From Nitrospirota bacterium (GTDB lineage: Bacteria > Nitrospirota > Thermodesulfovibrionia > Thermodesulfovibrionales > JdFR-88), in contig JAJYJB010000013.1 of assembly GCA_021789735.1 (NCBI GenBank), positions 1 to 39,940 on the forward strand: a DNA stretch of 39,940 nt, in the 5' to 3' direction. The notes beneath the pieces are model-generated. The model saw only the letters and a program-made list of their open reading frames with translations. It was not told the DNA's origin and did not search any database. Made by a program: the position numbers and the translations under genes. Shown piece by piece: positions 32,952 through 39,940 of the stretch (the first letter of the stretch is position 1; each line of letters begins with the position of its first letter).

Positions 32952-33123
32952 CTTATAAATTTAACAAATTTAATAACAATGAAACTCTTTAATTTGCTTT
33001 CTTTTAGTGCGGGAAAGGACCGTATCCTTGAATCCTGAAGGCCGGCCTGTGGTGAAAGGCAGGCCGCCGGGCCGCGAAAATAAAAGGCAGGCAAGGCGCA
33101 GCAGGGCACCGGTTGCGCGCCGG

Positions 33124-34920
33124 TCAGCCTGGAGCAGCCGGGACGGTAAAATAGAACGTGGAACCCTTGCCTGGCTCCGATTCCACCCATATGCGGCCGC
33201 CCATGCGCTCGACGATCCTTTTGCAGATGGCAAGCCCTATTCCGGTGCCTTCGTATTGCGCGCCTGCAGAAACCCGCTGAAAGAGCCCGAAAATCCTCTC
33301 ATGGTGCCCTTGAGGGATGCCGATGCCGTTGTCTTTTACCGAAAAAAGCCATTCATGGTCTTTTCTGACAGCGCTTATCTCGATGCGGGGCGGCTCTTTG
33401 CCACTGAATTTTATCGAATTTGATATCAGGTTCTGAAAAAGCCGTATCATCATGGTTGGGTCGCCATTGACCATTTTTGGCAGCGTGTCCCTGACTATGG
33501 TGCAGCCGGCCCGTTCACAATCCACCTTGAGCCCGTCTTCGACCGCATCCAGGACCTCGGTGAGGTCCACGGGCGCAGAGGCTTTCTCGGCCCCGGCAAC
33601 CCCAAGGCGCGCATAGGCCAGCAGCCCGGTTATAAGATTTTGCATTCTGAAGGCGGAGCCAAGTGCTCCGTCTATCAGCTTGAGCGATTCAGGGTCCAGC
33701 TCCCCGATGTTCCGCCGTTTGAACAGTTTAAGGCCGGCTGCCAGAGAGATGATCGGGCTCCTTAGGTCATGGGAAGCCGCGTAAGCGAACTGCTCCAGCT
33801 CGCGATTGCTCTCTTCAAGGTTTTTCTCCATCAGCTTGCGCCGGGAAATGTCCCTGACTATGCCCACCGCGCTCCACCTGTCTTTCAGCGTCAATGCCGC
33901 AAGCGAAAGCTCAGCGGGGAATTCCGTCCCGTCCTTCCTTTTTGCCTCGATCTCGTATATCTTTCCTATGAATTTGCCTTCACCTGTTGGCCGGAACGCC
34001 CCAAATCCCTTTTCGAAATCACCGGCATAACGCCTGGGCATGATAAAAGAGTGCAGGTCCCTTCCCAGGACCTCCTCGCTCGAATACCCGAACATTTTTT
34101 CCGCCGCCTGGTTCCAGAATGTCGTATTTCCGTCATTATCGATCAGGATGACCGCGTCAAGCGCCGCCGAGGCCATACTGTGCAGGCGTCTCTCGCTCTC
34201 CCTGAGGGCGTCTTCGGCGGCCTTGCGCCTCGTGATGTCGCGGGTTATGCCAAGGAGCGCCATGATCTCATCCTTCTCGTTGCGGAGCGGGACCGCGTGC
34301 GTCTCCAGCCAGAGCTTTCTGCCCTTAAGGCCCGTCACCATGAACTCAAGCTCCCCTGATATCCCGCTAAAGACGTTTTCGGTGAGCTTCCTGAATGCGG
34401 CCCGGTGCTCGGGTACAACGGAAGAGTAAATGGGTTTGCCTTTTACCTTGTCCAGGGAACCGGCTTGCAGCATGGCAAGCCCGGCTGGGTTCATTGTGAT
34501 GAGAGACCCGTCCCGGGCGATCAGCTTAACGCATTCAGGCTCGGTATCGATGATGGCGCGGAGGAACCTTTCCTTTTCCCTGAGGGTCTGCTCGGCCTTT
34601 TCAAGCCCGGTGGCGGAGGACTGTATCTTGGCGATCGTAACGCGGGAGAGGTCTATCACAATAAAGACAAAAAAAGCCCCGCCCATGAACACGAGGCCGG
34701 CAACCAGCTCGATGGGGAACCTGATGCGCTCCACGAGGACAAAAACAAAAAAAAGATAGCCTGCCAGAAAAAGGGCCATCAGCGCGATCATCGTGCGCCA
34801 GCGGCGGCGCAACCCGGGAGGGACCACGCTGTCGGCCTTCCCTCCCTGCAGGATGGCGGCGGACATAAGGACGGCGCCGGAGAGAACAAGCAGGCTGGCT
34901 ATGATGGTTGAGGCCGTCAC
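33124..34920 (-). CDS. Membrane PAS-domain sensor histidine kinase
   Basis: This 598-residue kinase has three N-terminal membrane segments (about 5-24, 43-63 and 68-90), two PAS domains (about 118-235 and 243-362), a HisKA dimerisation domain with the phospho-His at H384 in [11 protein letters not shown], and a C-terminal HATPase domain with [18 protein letters not shown] and [10 protein letters not shown] boxes. The start is a GTG with GAGGTG upstream. No response regulator is beside it. It could phosphorylate the orphan receivers at 7 and 10 kb, which is speculation. Confidence 0.9.
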   Translation of the reverse strand: MTASTIIASLLVLSGAVLMSAAILQGGKADSVVPPGLRRRWRTMIALMALFLAGYLFFVFVLVERIRFPIELVAGLVFMGGAFFVFIVIDLSRVTIAKIQSSATGLEKAEQTLREKERFLRAIIDTEPECVKLIARDGSLITMNPAGLAMLQAGSLDKVKGKPIYSSVVPEHRAAFRKLTENVFSGISGELEFMVTGLKGRKLWLETHAVPLRNEKDEIMALLGITRDITRRKAAEDALRESERRLHSMASAALDAVILIDNDGNTTFWNQAAEKMFGYSSEEVLGRDLHSFIMPRRYAGDFEKGFGAFRPTGEGKFIGKIYEIEAKRKDGTEFPAELSLAALTLKDRWSAVGIVRDISRRKLMEKNLEESNRELEQFAYAASHDLRSPIISLAAGLKLFKRRNIGELDPESLKLIDGALGSAFRMQNLITGLLAYARLGVAGAEKASAPVDLTEVLDAVEDGLKVDCERAGCTIVRDTLPKMVNGDPTMMIRLFQNLISNSIKFSGKEPPRIEISAVRKDHEWLFSVKDNGIGIPQGHHERIFGLFQRVSAGAQYEGTGIGLAICKRIVERMGGRIWVESEPGKGSTFYFTVPAAPG

Positions 34921-34945
34921 TGAAAAAAAACACCTCTGTTTTTAA

Positions 34946-34991
34946 TTTAACATTTCGGCATGCCTGCATTCCCGTTTGCCTAAATGTTAAA
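34946..34991. repeat. 10-bp inverted repeat between kinase and nuoEF
   Basis: TTTAACATTT (34946-34955) and AAATGTTAAA (34982-34991) form a perfect 10-bp inverted repeat, with an inner GGCA/TGCC extension, and 26 bases between the arms. It lies between the minus-strand kinase start (34920) and the plus-strand nuoE (35313). It may be a shared operator. The rest of 34921-35312 shows no gene; the plus-strand frame upstream of 35313 is GC-rich, without good codon signals. Confidence 0.45.
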
Positions 34992-35312
34992 ATGAGACAG
35001 GCATGAGGCTTTTTTCAGCAAATGCCAGAGAGGTAATTTAGACGGACAGACGGAAACTTCAGACTTTCATCCTCTACGGAACTCCCCGCCCTGGATGTGC
35101 CGGCCTTAACCAGAAGACCCTAGATGTGCCTTCCGGCTTTGTTCCATCCGATGGAAACGGGCCCGGCGAAACGTTTTTTTGCTTTTTCCCCCGGCCGGCC
35201 CGGCATTCTTGCGGCGTCCGGGCGGGAAGCCTTTCCTTTTTCCATGGGGCGCCGGACGGTCCCTCCGCGGAGGATGAGGTCGCCTGTCAGCAAGGAGGTC
35301 TTTGGCAAAAAA

Positions 35313-35834
35313 ATGCAAAAGGAAAAAACCGGGAAACAGAAAAAACTTGACGGCGCGGATGTAAAGAAGCTGGAGGACATCTGCGCGCGGCACCGGAAGG
35401 AAAAAGGCGCCGTTATTTCCATACTCCAGGAGATACAGGACTTGTTCGGCTACATACCTGAGGACTGCATCAATTTTGTCGCAGACAGGCTTGAGATGCC
35501 TGAGGGCCATTTTTATGGTGTGGCCACTTTCTACTCCCAGTTCCATTTCGAGCCGAGGGGGAAAAACATAATAACCGTCTGTTGCGGGACGGCCTGCCAC
35601 GTAAAGGGCTCTGGGAACCTCATAAGCCTGCTGGACAGGGAGCTGGGAATCCCGGAGGGGCAGGAGACCTCGGCGGACCTGAATTTCACTCTGGAGAAGG
35701 TCAACTGCGTGGGGGCATGCTCCATTGCTCCGGTCGTTATCATAAACAAAACTGTCCATGGAAAGACGAATGCTGACAGGTTGACAAAAGAGGTAAAAAA
35801 GCTGAGAGGCGGCGAAGATGGGAAACAAGGCTGA
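35313..35834 (+). CDS. NuoE/HndA-like [2Fe-2S] subunit
   Basis: This 173-residue protein is an ordinary NuoE with a thioredoxin-like [2Fe-2S] domain; its ligands are C90 and C95 (CCGTAC) and C132 and C136 (CVGAC). It has no receiver domain, unlike the paralogue at 6.8-7.7 kb. The frame is open from 35124 and an ATG at 35274 exists, but AGGAGG lies 14 bases before the ATG at 35313 and sits directly against none of the others at good spacing. The stop lies 17 bases inside the NuoF gene. Confidence 0.85.
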   Translation: MQKEKTGKQKKLDGADVKKLEDICARHRKEKGAVISILQEIQDLFGYIPEDCINFVADRLEMPEGHFYGVATFYSQFHFEPRGKNIITVCCGTACHVKGSGNLISLLDRELGIPEGQETSADLNFTLEKVNCVGACSIAPVVIINKTVHGKTNADRLTKEVKKLRGGEDGKQG

Positions 35835-37653
35835 GAAAATAGAAATAAAGGTTTGCATGGGGCCTGTCGGCATCACCGCGGGCGGCCCGGCGGTGCTGGA
35901 CGCCTTCGGTGAGGAGCTCGGGCGCGCCGGCGTTGCGGCCAGGCTCGAAAAGAACTGCACAAGGCACAAGGTGGGCTGCAAGGGCTTTTGTTCCAGGGAC
36001 GTCCTTGTGGACGTGGTAATAGACGGGCGCAGGACGACTTACCAGTACGTAAAACCCCATATGGTGGCCAGGATCGTGCAGGAGCATATAATCGGCGGCG
36101 TGCCCGTTGCCGGCTGGGAGGTCGACGACGAGTACCGCGCATTCCACGGCAGGCAGGTGAAGGTGGTCCTGTCCGATTGCGGCGAGATCGACCCTGAAGA
36201 TATAGAAGCCTATATGGAGGTGGGCGGGTATGGGGCTGCCAGACAGGCTCTGGCCGGGATGGCTCCGGAAGAGGTGATAGAGGCGGTAAAGAGGTCGGGG
36301 CTCAGGGGCAGAGGCGGGGCCGGTTTTCCCACCGGCCTGAAATGGGAAGCGGCAAGAAACCAGCCCCCCGGCCTGAAATACCTCATCTGCAACGCCGATG
36401 AAGGGGACCCGGGGGCCTTCATGGACCGCGCCGTCCTCGAGGGCAACCCGCATTCCGTCCTGGAGGGCATGATAGTGGCCGCGTATGCCGTCGGCTCGGA
36501 GGAAGGGTATGTGTACATAAGGGCGGAATACCCGCTTGCCGTCGAGCGTCTGAAGAAGGCCATCGGGCAGGCCCGCGAAAAGGGCTTTCTCGGGAGAGAC
36601 ATCATGGGGACGGGCCTGAATTTCGACATCAAGGTGAAGCTGGGTGCCGGCGCGTTCGTGTGCGGAGAGGAGACCGCCCTGATAGCGAGCATAGAGGGAC
36701 AGCGGGGCATGCCGAGGGCCAAGCCGCCGTTTCCCGTCGTAAGCGGCCTCTGGGGGAGGCCGACAGTGATAAACAACGTGGAGACCCTTGCAAACATCCC
36801 TTACATAATAAGGCGCGGGGCGGAATGGTTTTCCGCCATGGGCACCGAAAGGTCGAAAGGGACGAAAGTCTTCGCGCTGACCGGGAAGATCAGGAACACG
36901 GGCCTTATAGAGGTCCCCATGGGGATGAGCATGAGGGACATAATCTTTTCAATAGGGGGAGGGATAGGGGGCGGCAAGAAGTTCAAGGCCGTGCAGGTCG
37001 GGGGGCCTTCCGGAGGCTGCATCCCTGAGAGCCACCTTGACGTCAGGGTCTGTTACGAAAACCTGATGAAGCTGGGGGCCATAATGGGCTCGGGCGGCAT
37101 GATCGTCCTTGATGAGGACGTCTGTATGGTGGAGATGGCGAAATACTTCCTCAACTTCACCCAGTCGGAGTCCTGCGGGAAGTGCGTGCCATGCCGTGTC
37201 GGGACTAAAAGGCTCTACGAGATACTGGACCGCATCACGAAAGGAGAAGGCAAAGAGGGCGACCTTGCTCTCCTGGAGGAGTTTTCGAAGGACGTGAAAC
37301 TGGCCTCCCTTTGCGGGCTCGGCCAGACCGCGCCCAACCCTGTGTTAAGCGTGCTCCAGTATTTCCGGCCCGAATTCGAGGCCCACATACTGGAGAAAAA
37401 ATGCCCCGCAAAGGCCTGCAAGCCGCTCATCGCCTACCGCATAAGCAAGGAGCGGTGCAAGGGGTGCGGGGCATGTGCAAGGGTCTGCCCTGTTTCAGCC
37501 ATCAGCGGCCGGCTGAAGGAGGCCCATTCCATAAGCCAGGGCATATGCGCCAAATGCGGCGGTTGCTTCGACGTTTGCAAATTCGGGGCCGTCCGGAAGG
37601 CCAATAAGCCCGGATCGTTAAAAAAATCAAAAGAGAAAGGGCCCGTTTCCTGA
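35818..37653 (+). CDS. NuoF/HndC-like flavoprotein subunit, second copy
   Basis: A 611-residue paralogue of the protein at 4.5-6.3 kb. The NuoF core (GLRGRGGAGFPTG, NADEGDPGAF, GAFVCGEETAL), the ESCGKCVPCR cluster and the C-terminal double ferredoxin (CKGCGACARVCP and CAKCGGCFDVCKFG) are all intact. The N-terminal [2Fe-2S] domain has C13, C54 and C58, but Gly18 occupies the position of the second Cys of the CxxxxC pair, so this cluster may be altered or absent. There is no NuoG or hydrogenase gene after it: the next element is an IS. Its partner must be elsewhere or lost. Confidence 0.88.
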   Translation: MGNKAEKIEIKVCMGPVGITAGGPAVLDAFGEELGRAGVAARLEKNCTRHKVGCKGFCSRDVLVDVVIDGRRTTYQYVKPHMVARIVQEHIIGGVPVAGWEVDDEYRAFHGRQVKVVLSDCGEIDPEDIEAYMEVGGYGAARQALAGMAPEEVIEAVKRSGLRGRGGAGFPTGLKWEAARNQPPGLKYLICNADEGDPGAFMDRAVLEGNPHSVLEGMIVAAYAVGSEEGYVYIRAEYPLAVERLKKAIGQAREKGFLGRDIMGTGLNFDIKVKLGAGAFVCGEETALIASIEGQRGMPRAKPPFPVVSGLWGRPTVINNVETLANIPYIIRRGAEWFSAMGTERSKGTKVFALTGKIRNTGLIEVPMGMSMRDIIFSIGGGIGGGKKFKAVQVGGPSGGCIPESHLDVRVCYENLMKLGAIMGSGGMIVLDEDVCMVEMAKYFLNFTQSESCGKCVPCRVGTKRLYEILDRITKGEGKEGDLALLEEFSKDVKLASLCGLGQTAPNPVLSVLQYFRPEFEAHILEKKCPAKACKPLIAYRISKERCKGCGACARVCPVSAISGRLKEAHSISQGICAKCGGCFDVCKFGAVRKANKPGSLKKSKEKGPVS

Positions 37654-37803
37654 TAAAGCGGGACCCGCCGCAACAAGGCTCTTTTATGGAAAATGTTTAA
37701 AAAAAGAGGACTTGCATGCGTTTTTTACCCGGGAGGCGTTCTTCCCGATGACCGCCCGTCCAGCGCCCCAAAAATAATCTATAAAATTTAAGTTTTTTTA
37801 TAA

Positions 37804-37825
37804 GGCTCTACAGGGTTTCCTGTGG
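37804..37825 (+). repeat. IS left inverted repeat
   Basis: The outer end begins GGCTCTACAGGG; the transposase stop lies inside this repeat. Three mismatches to the right end, at positions 7, 16 and 17. Confidence 0.88.
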
Positions 37826-39040
37826 GTAAAGGTCGAGCTTCCCGCAGAAAAACAGGATGGCAACCCTGTAGTTTTCAAAGTTCCTGAACCCGCGAGCTGC
37901 TGACTTCACCTGTTGAATCCTGCTGTTTATTCCTTCGACTGCCGCATTCGTAATATGATGTTTCAGGTACGTGAGAATATTATCCAAATGCCGCTTCAGC
38001 ATCTTCGCCACTTTCGTTATCGGCTTCAGTCTTGAATGCGTTGCCCACAAGTACCATTTCCGGAAATAATTCCTTGCGGCCTTCTTGTAAGTGAACCCCC
38101 ACAGGTCAGCAAACATCTCCTTGATCGCCCACGCCCTCCCAACCTTCAGGTCTTGATCCCTCAGTTCTTTGAACATGCTTTTCTGATCGGGGCTCCAGTT
38201 CTCCGGTGTCGTCAGCCATAAATACTTTGTCCCCTTCAGCACATCTGAGCCGTCCTTTAACAGGGCCTTATTCTCGGCCTTCCGTACCGCATCCACGGCT
38301 TCTCCGAGATATTTGGCGATATGAAACTTATCGTGCACAATATCGGCCTCCGGCAACAGAGACTGCACAGCGTTTATATAGGGTTCCCACATGTCCATAG
38401 CCACTGCCACAATCTCCTGGCGCTGCTCATCAGGAATGCTCTCAAGCAACCCCTTTAGAGAATCCTCTTTCCGGTCCCGCGCCACATCCAGCACCCGTCT
38501 CTCGTCCAGATCGCAGAGAAGAGTGGCGTACCGGTGCCCTTTCAGAAAGCTCTTTTCATCCACCCCGATCCGCTTCAGGGCGGCGGTCTCTCTTCTCTGA
38601 AGCCCTCTACGGACGGCCTTCTCCTGGATCAGATGTATCTCATCCCAACTGAGCTTTAAAAGCTCCTTTGCCTTCGTCTGGTTCAGGCAGCCCAGTAGCA
38701 CATCGATTGACAACCTTTCAAACAAGGCCGTAAACCTCGAATTGCCTTCAGCCCACGGCACATTGATGCTCTTTACCCCGTGCTCGGCGCATTCGATGCG
38801 CGGAATCCGGCAATGGAGGATTGTTTGAAACTGCATGGTGTCCAGATGCCGCCATTGGCGCTCCTCACGGTGATCATAGATTCTGCACAGCTCCCCGCAT
38901 TCCGGGCATGGCGCCTTCTGATCCAAGGGCCAGGTGATCCATAGGTCTACCCTTAACCCCGAAAAGTCCACCTTGATCTCCGACACAGCCCACGGCTCCT
39001 TCAATCCCAACAACTGCCGGTAAAGCTCTTTATCCTGCAT
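37808..39040 (-). CDS. ISL3-family transposase
   Basis: A full 410-residue transposase. The N-terminal zinc-finger region has CPECGELC and later C and H residues. The likely DDE catalytic residues are D161 in RIGVDEKSF, D216 in VAVAMDMWEPY and E369 in NAAVEGINSRIQ. GGAGG lies 8 bases before the ATG. No frame break is seen. Confidence 0.92.
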   Translation of the reverse strand: MQDKELYRQLLGLKEPWAVSEIKVDFSGLRVDLWITWPLDQKAPCPECGELCRIYDHREERQWRHLDTMQFQTILHCRIPRIECAEHGVKSINVPWAEGNSRFTALFERLSIDVLLGCLNQTKAKELLKLSWDEIHLIQEKAVRRGLQRRETAALKRIGVDEKSFLKGHRYATLLCDLDERRVLDVARDRKEDSLKGLLESIPDEQRQEIVAVAMDMWEPYINAVQSLLPEADIVHDKFHIAKYLGEAVDAVRKAENKALLKDGSDVLKGTKYLWLTTPENWSPDQKSMFKELRDQDLKVGRAWAIKEMFADLWGFTYKKAARNYFRKWYLWATHSRLKPITKVAKMLKRHLDNILTYLKHHITNAAVEGINSRIQQVKSAARGFRNFENYRVAILFFCGKLDLYPQETL

Positions 39041-39114
39041 CCTCTATCCCTCCCGGAGATTCGTTTGAAGGATAGATTGCGGGATATCAGGCCCTCATTT
39101 CAACCCCTCCGCTA

Positions 39115-39136
39115 CCACACAAAACCCTGAAGAGCC
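39115..39136 (-). repeat. IS right inverted repeat
   Basis: Read on the minus strand it begins GGCTCTTCAGGG. It lies 75 bases upstream of the transposase start, so the promoter is probably in 39041-39114. Confidence 0.88.
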
Positions 39137-39571
39137 TGAAATATAAATTCCAATTGTCTATCGTATCAACAATCATATTTGATCCCGCCAGTTCCCGCCC
39201 ATTTTCTGGATATTATACTATTTTGGCATTGCCGCATTCCCAAAGCCGAGAACCGCGGTACCCTTTTTTTGTTTTTGCTGCCTGGTATCCCGGTATTTCG
39301 GCTGAGGATTTCAAGTAAAAACATGGCTGGTTGGAAGATTAGGGGCTTGGCATAATAGGTCCAGGACCGGGACATGAGCGGCCGCTTACATTTTTTGCAT
39401 AGTTTGCCCAAAAGTCTGCATCTGCAGAGATACACGATTATGTGGATTACCGAAAGAGAGAGGGCTGCGTTTCTCACGTCAAACAATTAAAAGTCATTAT
39501 GGCTGCTGCCGGCAATTGCCCACAAAAAATGCTGTCATGATGGAGTATAATGAATCACTAGCAAATAGCAG
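39137..39571. other. Non-coding stretch beside the IS
   Basis: I see no convincing gene here. A 106-residue minus-strand frame (39166-39486) has no recognisable domain, an odd composition and no good ribosome-binding site. Base composition is more AT-rich than in the first 37 kb. This may be a remnant of older mobile DNA. Confidence 0.4.
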
Positions 39572-39940
39572 ATGCAGAAAAGAGAAAAAACTTTGTTATT
39601 CGATGCGTACATTTTTATTGACTGGAGCGCAACGAATGGACTGAACCCGATGGCGCCTGCCGCGGATTCACTCTGGGTCGGCGAATTGTTATCCGCTAAA
39701 GCTCCGAACGTTGTTGAGACATACCATCGGAGTCGTCAAGATGTTATCGCCCACATTCTTGGCAAGCTGCGTCATCATAAAAATGAAAACCGGCGAGTTC
39801 TGGTTGGATTCGATTTCCCTTATGGGTATCCTCATGGATGCGCACAGGCTCTAAATATGAATAATGGCGAGCCATGGCTTAATATCTGGCAGTGTCTTTC
39901 AGACATAATTGGGGATGATGATTTGAATCAAAATAATAGA
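39572..39940 (+). CDS. DUF429-like protein, cut by the window edge
   Basis: An open frame of 123 codons runs from an ATG at 39572 to the window end with no stop. It starts MQKREKTLLFDAYIFIDWSA and continues with DSLWVGELL, VLVGFDFPYGYPHG and WLNIWQCLSDII, followed by an Asn-rich end. The WSA and GFDFPYGYP blocks recall RNase H-like DUF429-type proteins, some annotated as cofactor-biosynthesis proteins. A stop lies two codons upstream of the ATG. The codon choice (GAT, AAT, TTA) differs from the genes before the IS, which suggests transfer. Confidence 0.6.
   Translation, partial: MQKREKTLLFDAYIFIDWSATNGLNPMAPAADSLWVGELLSAKAPNVVETYHRSRQDVIAHILGKLRHHKNENRRVLVGFDFPYGYPHGCAQALNMNNGEPWLNIWQCLSDIIGDDDLNQNNR

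Larger units (their letters stand above)
37804..39136 (-). mobile_element. ISL3-family insertion sequence
   Basis: A 1333-bp element with terminal inverted repeats at 37804-37825 and 39115-39136 that match in 19 of 22 positions and begin GGCTCT. It holds one transposase gene. ISL3 elements usually make 8-bp target duplications, but the flanks here (TTTTATAA and TGAAATAT) do not match. It is intact and could still be mobile. Confidence 0.9.

Noticed and set aside
35124..35312. Longer N-terminus of the second NuoE (ATG at 35274 or upstream)
   Set aside because: The extra residues are Pro/Arg-rich and unlike NuoE; at 35274 the GGAGG touches the ATG, so 35313 is a better start.
37796..39144. 8-bp target duplication of the IS
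   Set aside because: TTTTATAA on the left and TGAAATAT on the right do not match; shifting the borders by a few bases does not help.
39166..39486. Minus-strand frame of 106 residues beside the IS
   Set aside because: No domain, odd composition, no ribosome-binding site. Kept only as part of the non-coding description.
1..39940. CRISPR array, rRNA or tRNA genes
   Set aside because: No regular short direct repeats with spacers and no recognisable tRNA or rRNA sequence were seen; a tRNA covariance scan was not possible here.

Overview
The window is a gene-dense, GC-rich bacterial chromosome segment whose genes are packed into operons with 1-20 base overlaps. The gene set suggests an anaerobic or facultative lithotroph or syntroph. 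It includes two NuoE/NuoF-type flavoprotein modules, a system-II cytochrome c assembly protein beside hemA, an RNA-ligase-partner PIN protein and a PerR-like Fur protein. I lean to Nitrospirota or a neighbouring deep lineage, but this is a guess from gene content, not a phylogenetic result.

Layout. 1-2.0 kb: leuD-leuB (minus strand) without leuC. 2.0-10.8 kb: a nine-gene minus-strand operon behind a sigma-54-like promoter. In transcription order it encodes a receiver/H-protein-like fusion, an RsbW-like ATPase, a DRTGG protein, a PHP phosphoesterase, a second HATPase, a receiver/NuoE fusion, an HndB-like ferredoxin, a NuoF/HndC-like flavoprotein and a NuoG-like subunit. 10.8-12.6 kb: a Cys-rich protein and a DUF401 permease. 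12.6-25 kb: a plus-strand housekeeping run of argG, dprA, topA, a MobB-like gene, ccsA/hemX-like, hemA, hemC, nadD, rsfS, rlmH, a LapA-LapB-like TPR protein and an RNA ligase partner. 25-27.3 kb: a minus-strand Fur/PerR gene with a small Cys-rich gene, divergent from an FAD oxidoreductase. 27.4-30 kb: a pterin/folate operon (PCD, SDR of pteridine-reductase type, folB, folK, folE). 30-35 kb (minus): DUF1634 and TSUP exporter, a CZB-type chemoreceptor and a PAS histidine kinase. 35.3-37.7 kb: a second nuoE-nuoF pair without a third subunit. 37.8-39.1 kb: a complete ISL3-family insertion sequence. 39.1-39.9 kb: a stretch of different base composition with the start of a DUF429-like gene cut by the window edge.

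The most unusual part is the 2.0-10.8 kb operon. Its accessory set (HATPases, PHP, DRTGG, HndB, NuoE, NuoF) resembles, as I remember them, clostridial and Thermotoga-type bifurcating [FeFe]-hydrogenase operons. Here, however, the last gene is a NuoG-like protein whose Mo/W-ligand position is glycine and which has no H-cluster motifs. In addition, the NuoE subunit carries an N-terminal phosphoreceiver domain, and the first gene joins a receiver to a glycine-cleavage-H-like domain. Together this suggests a redox enzyme under direct phosphorelay or protein-protein control. Other points of interest are a promoter that predicts a leaderless fur mRNA, an SDR gene whose only reasonable start is a CTG overlapping the upstream stop codon, a possible pseudoknot in the argG leader, and the orphan nuoEF pair ending at an IS element that lacks a target duplication.
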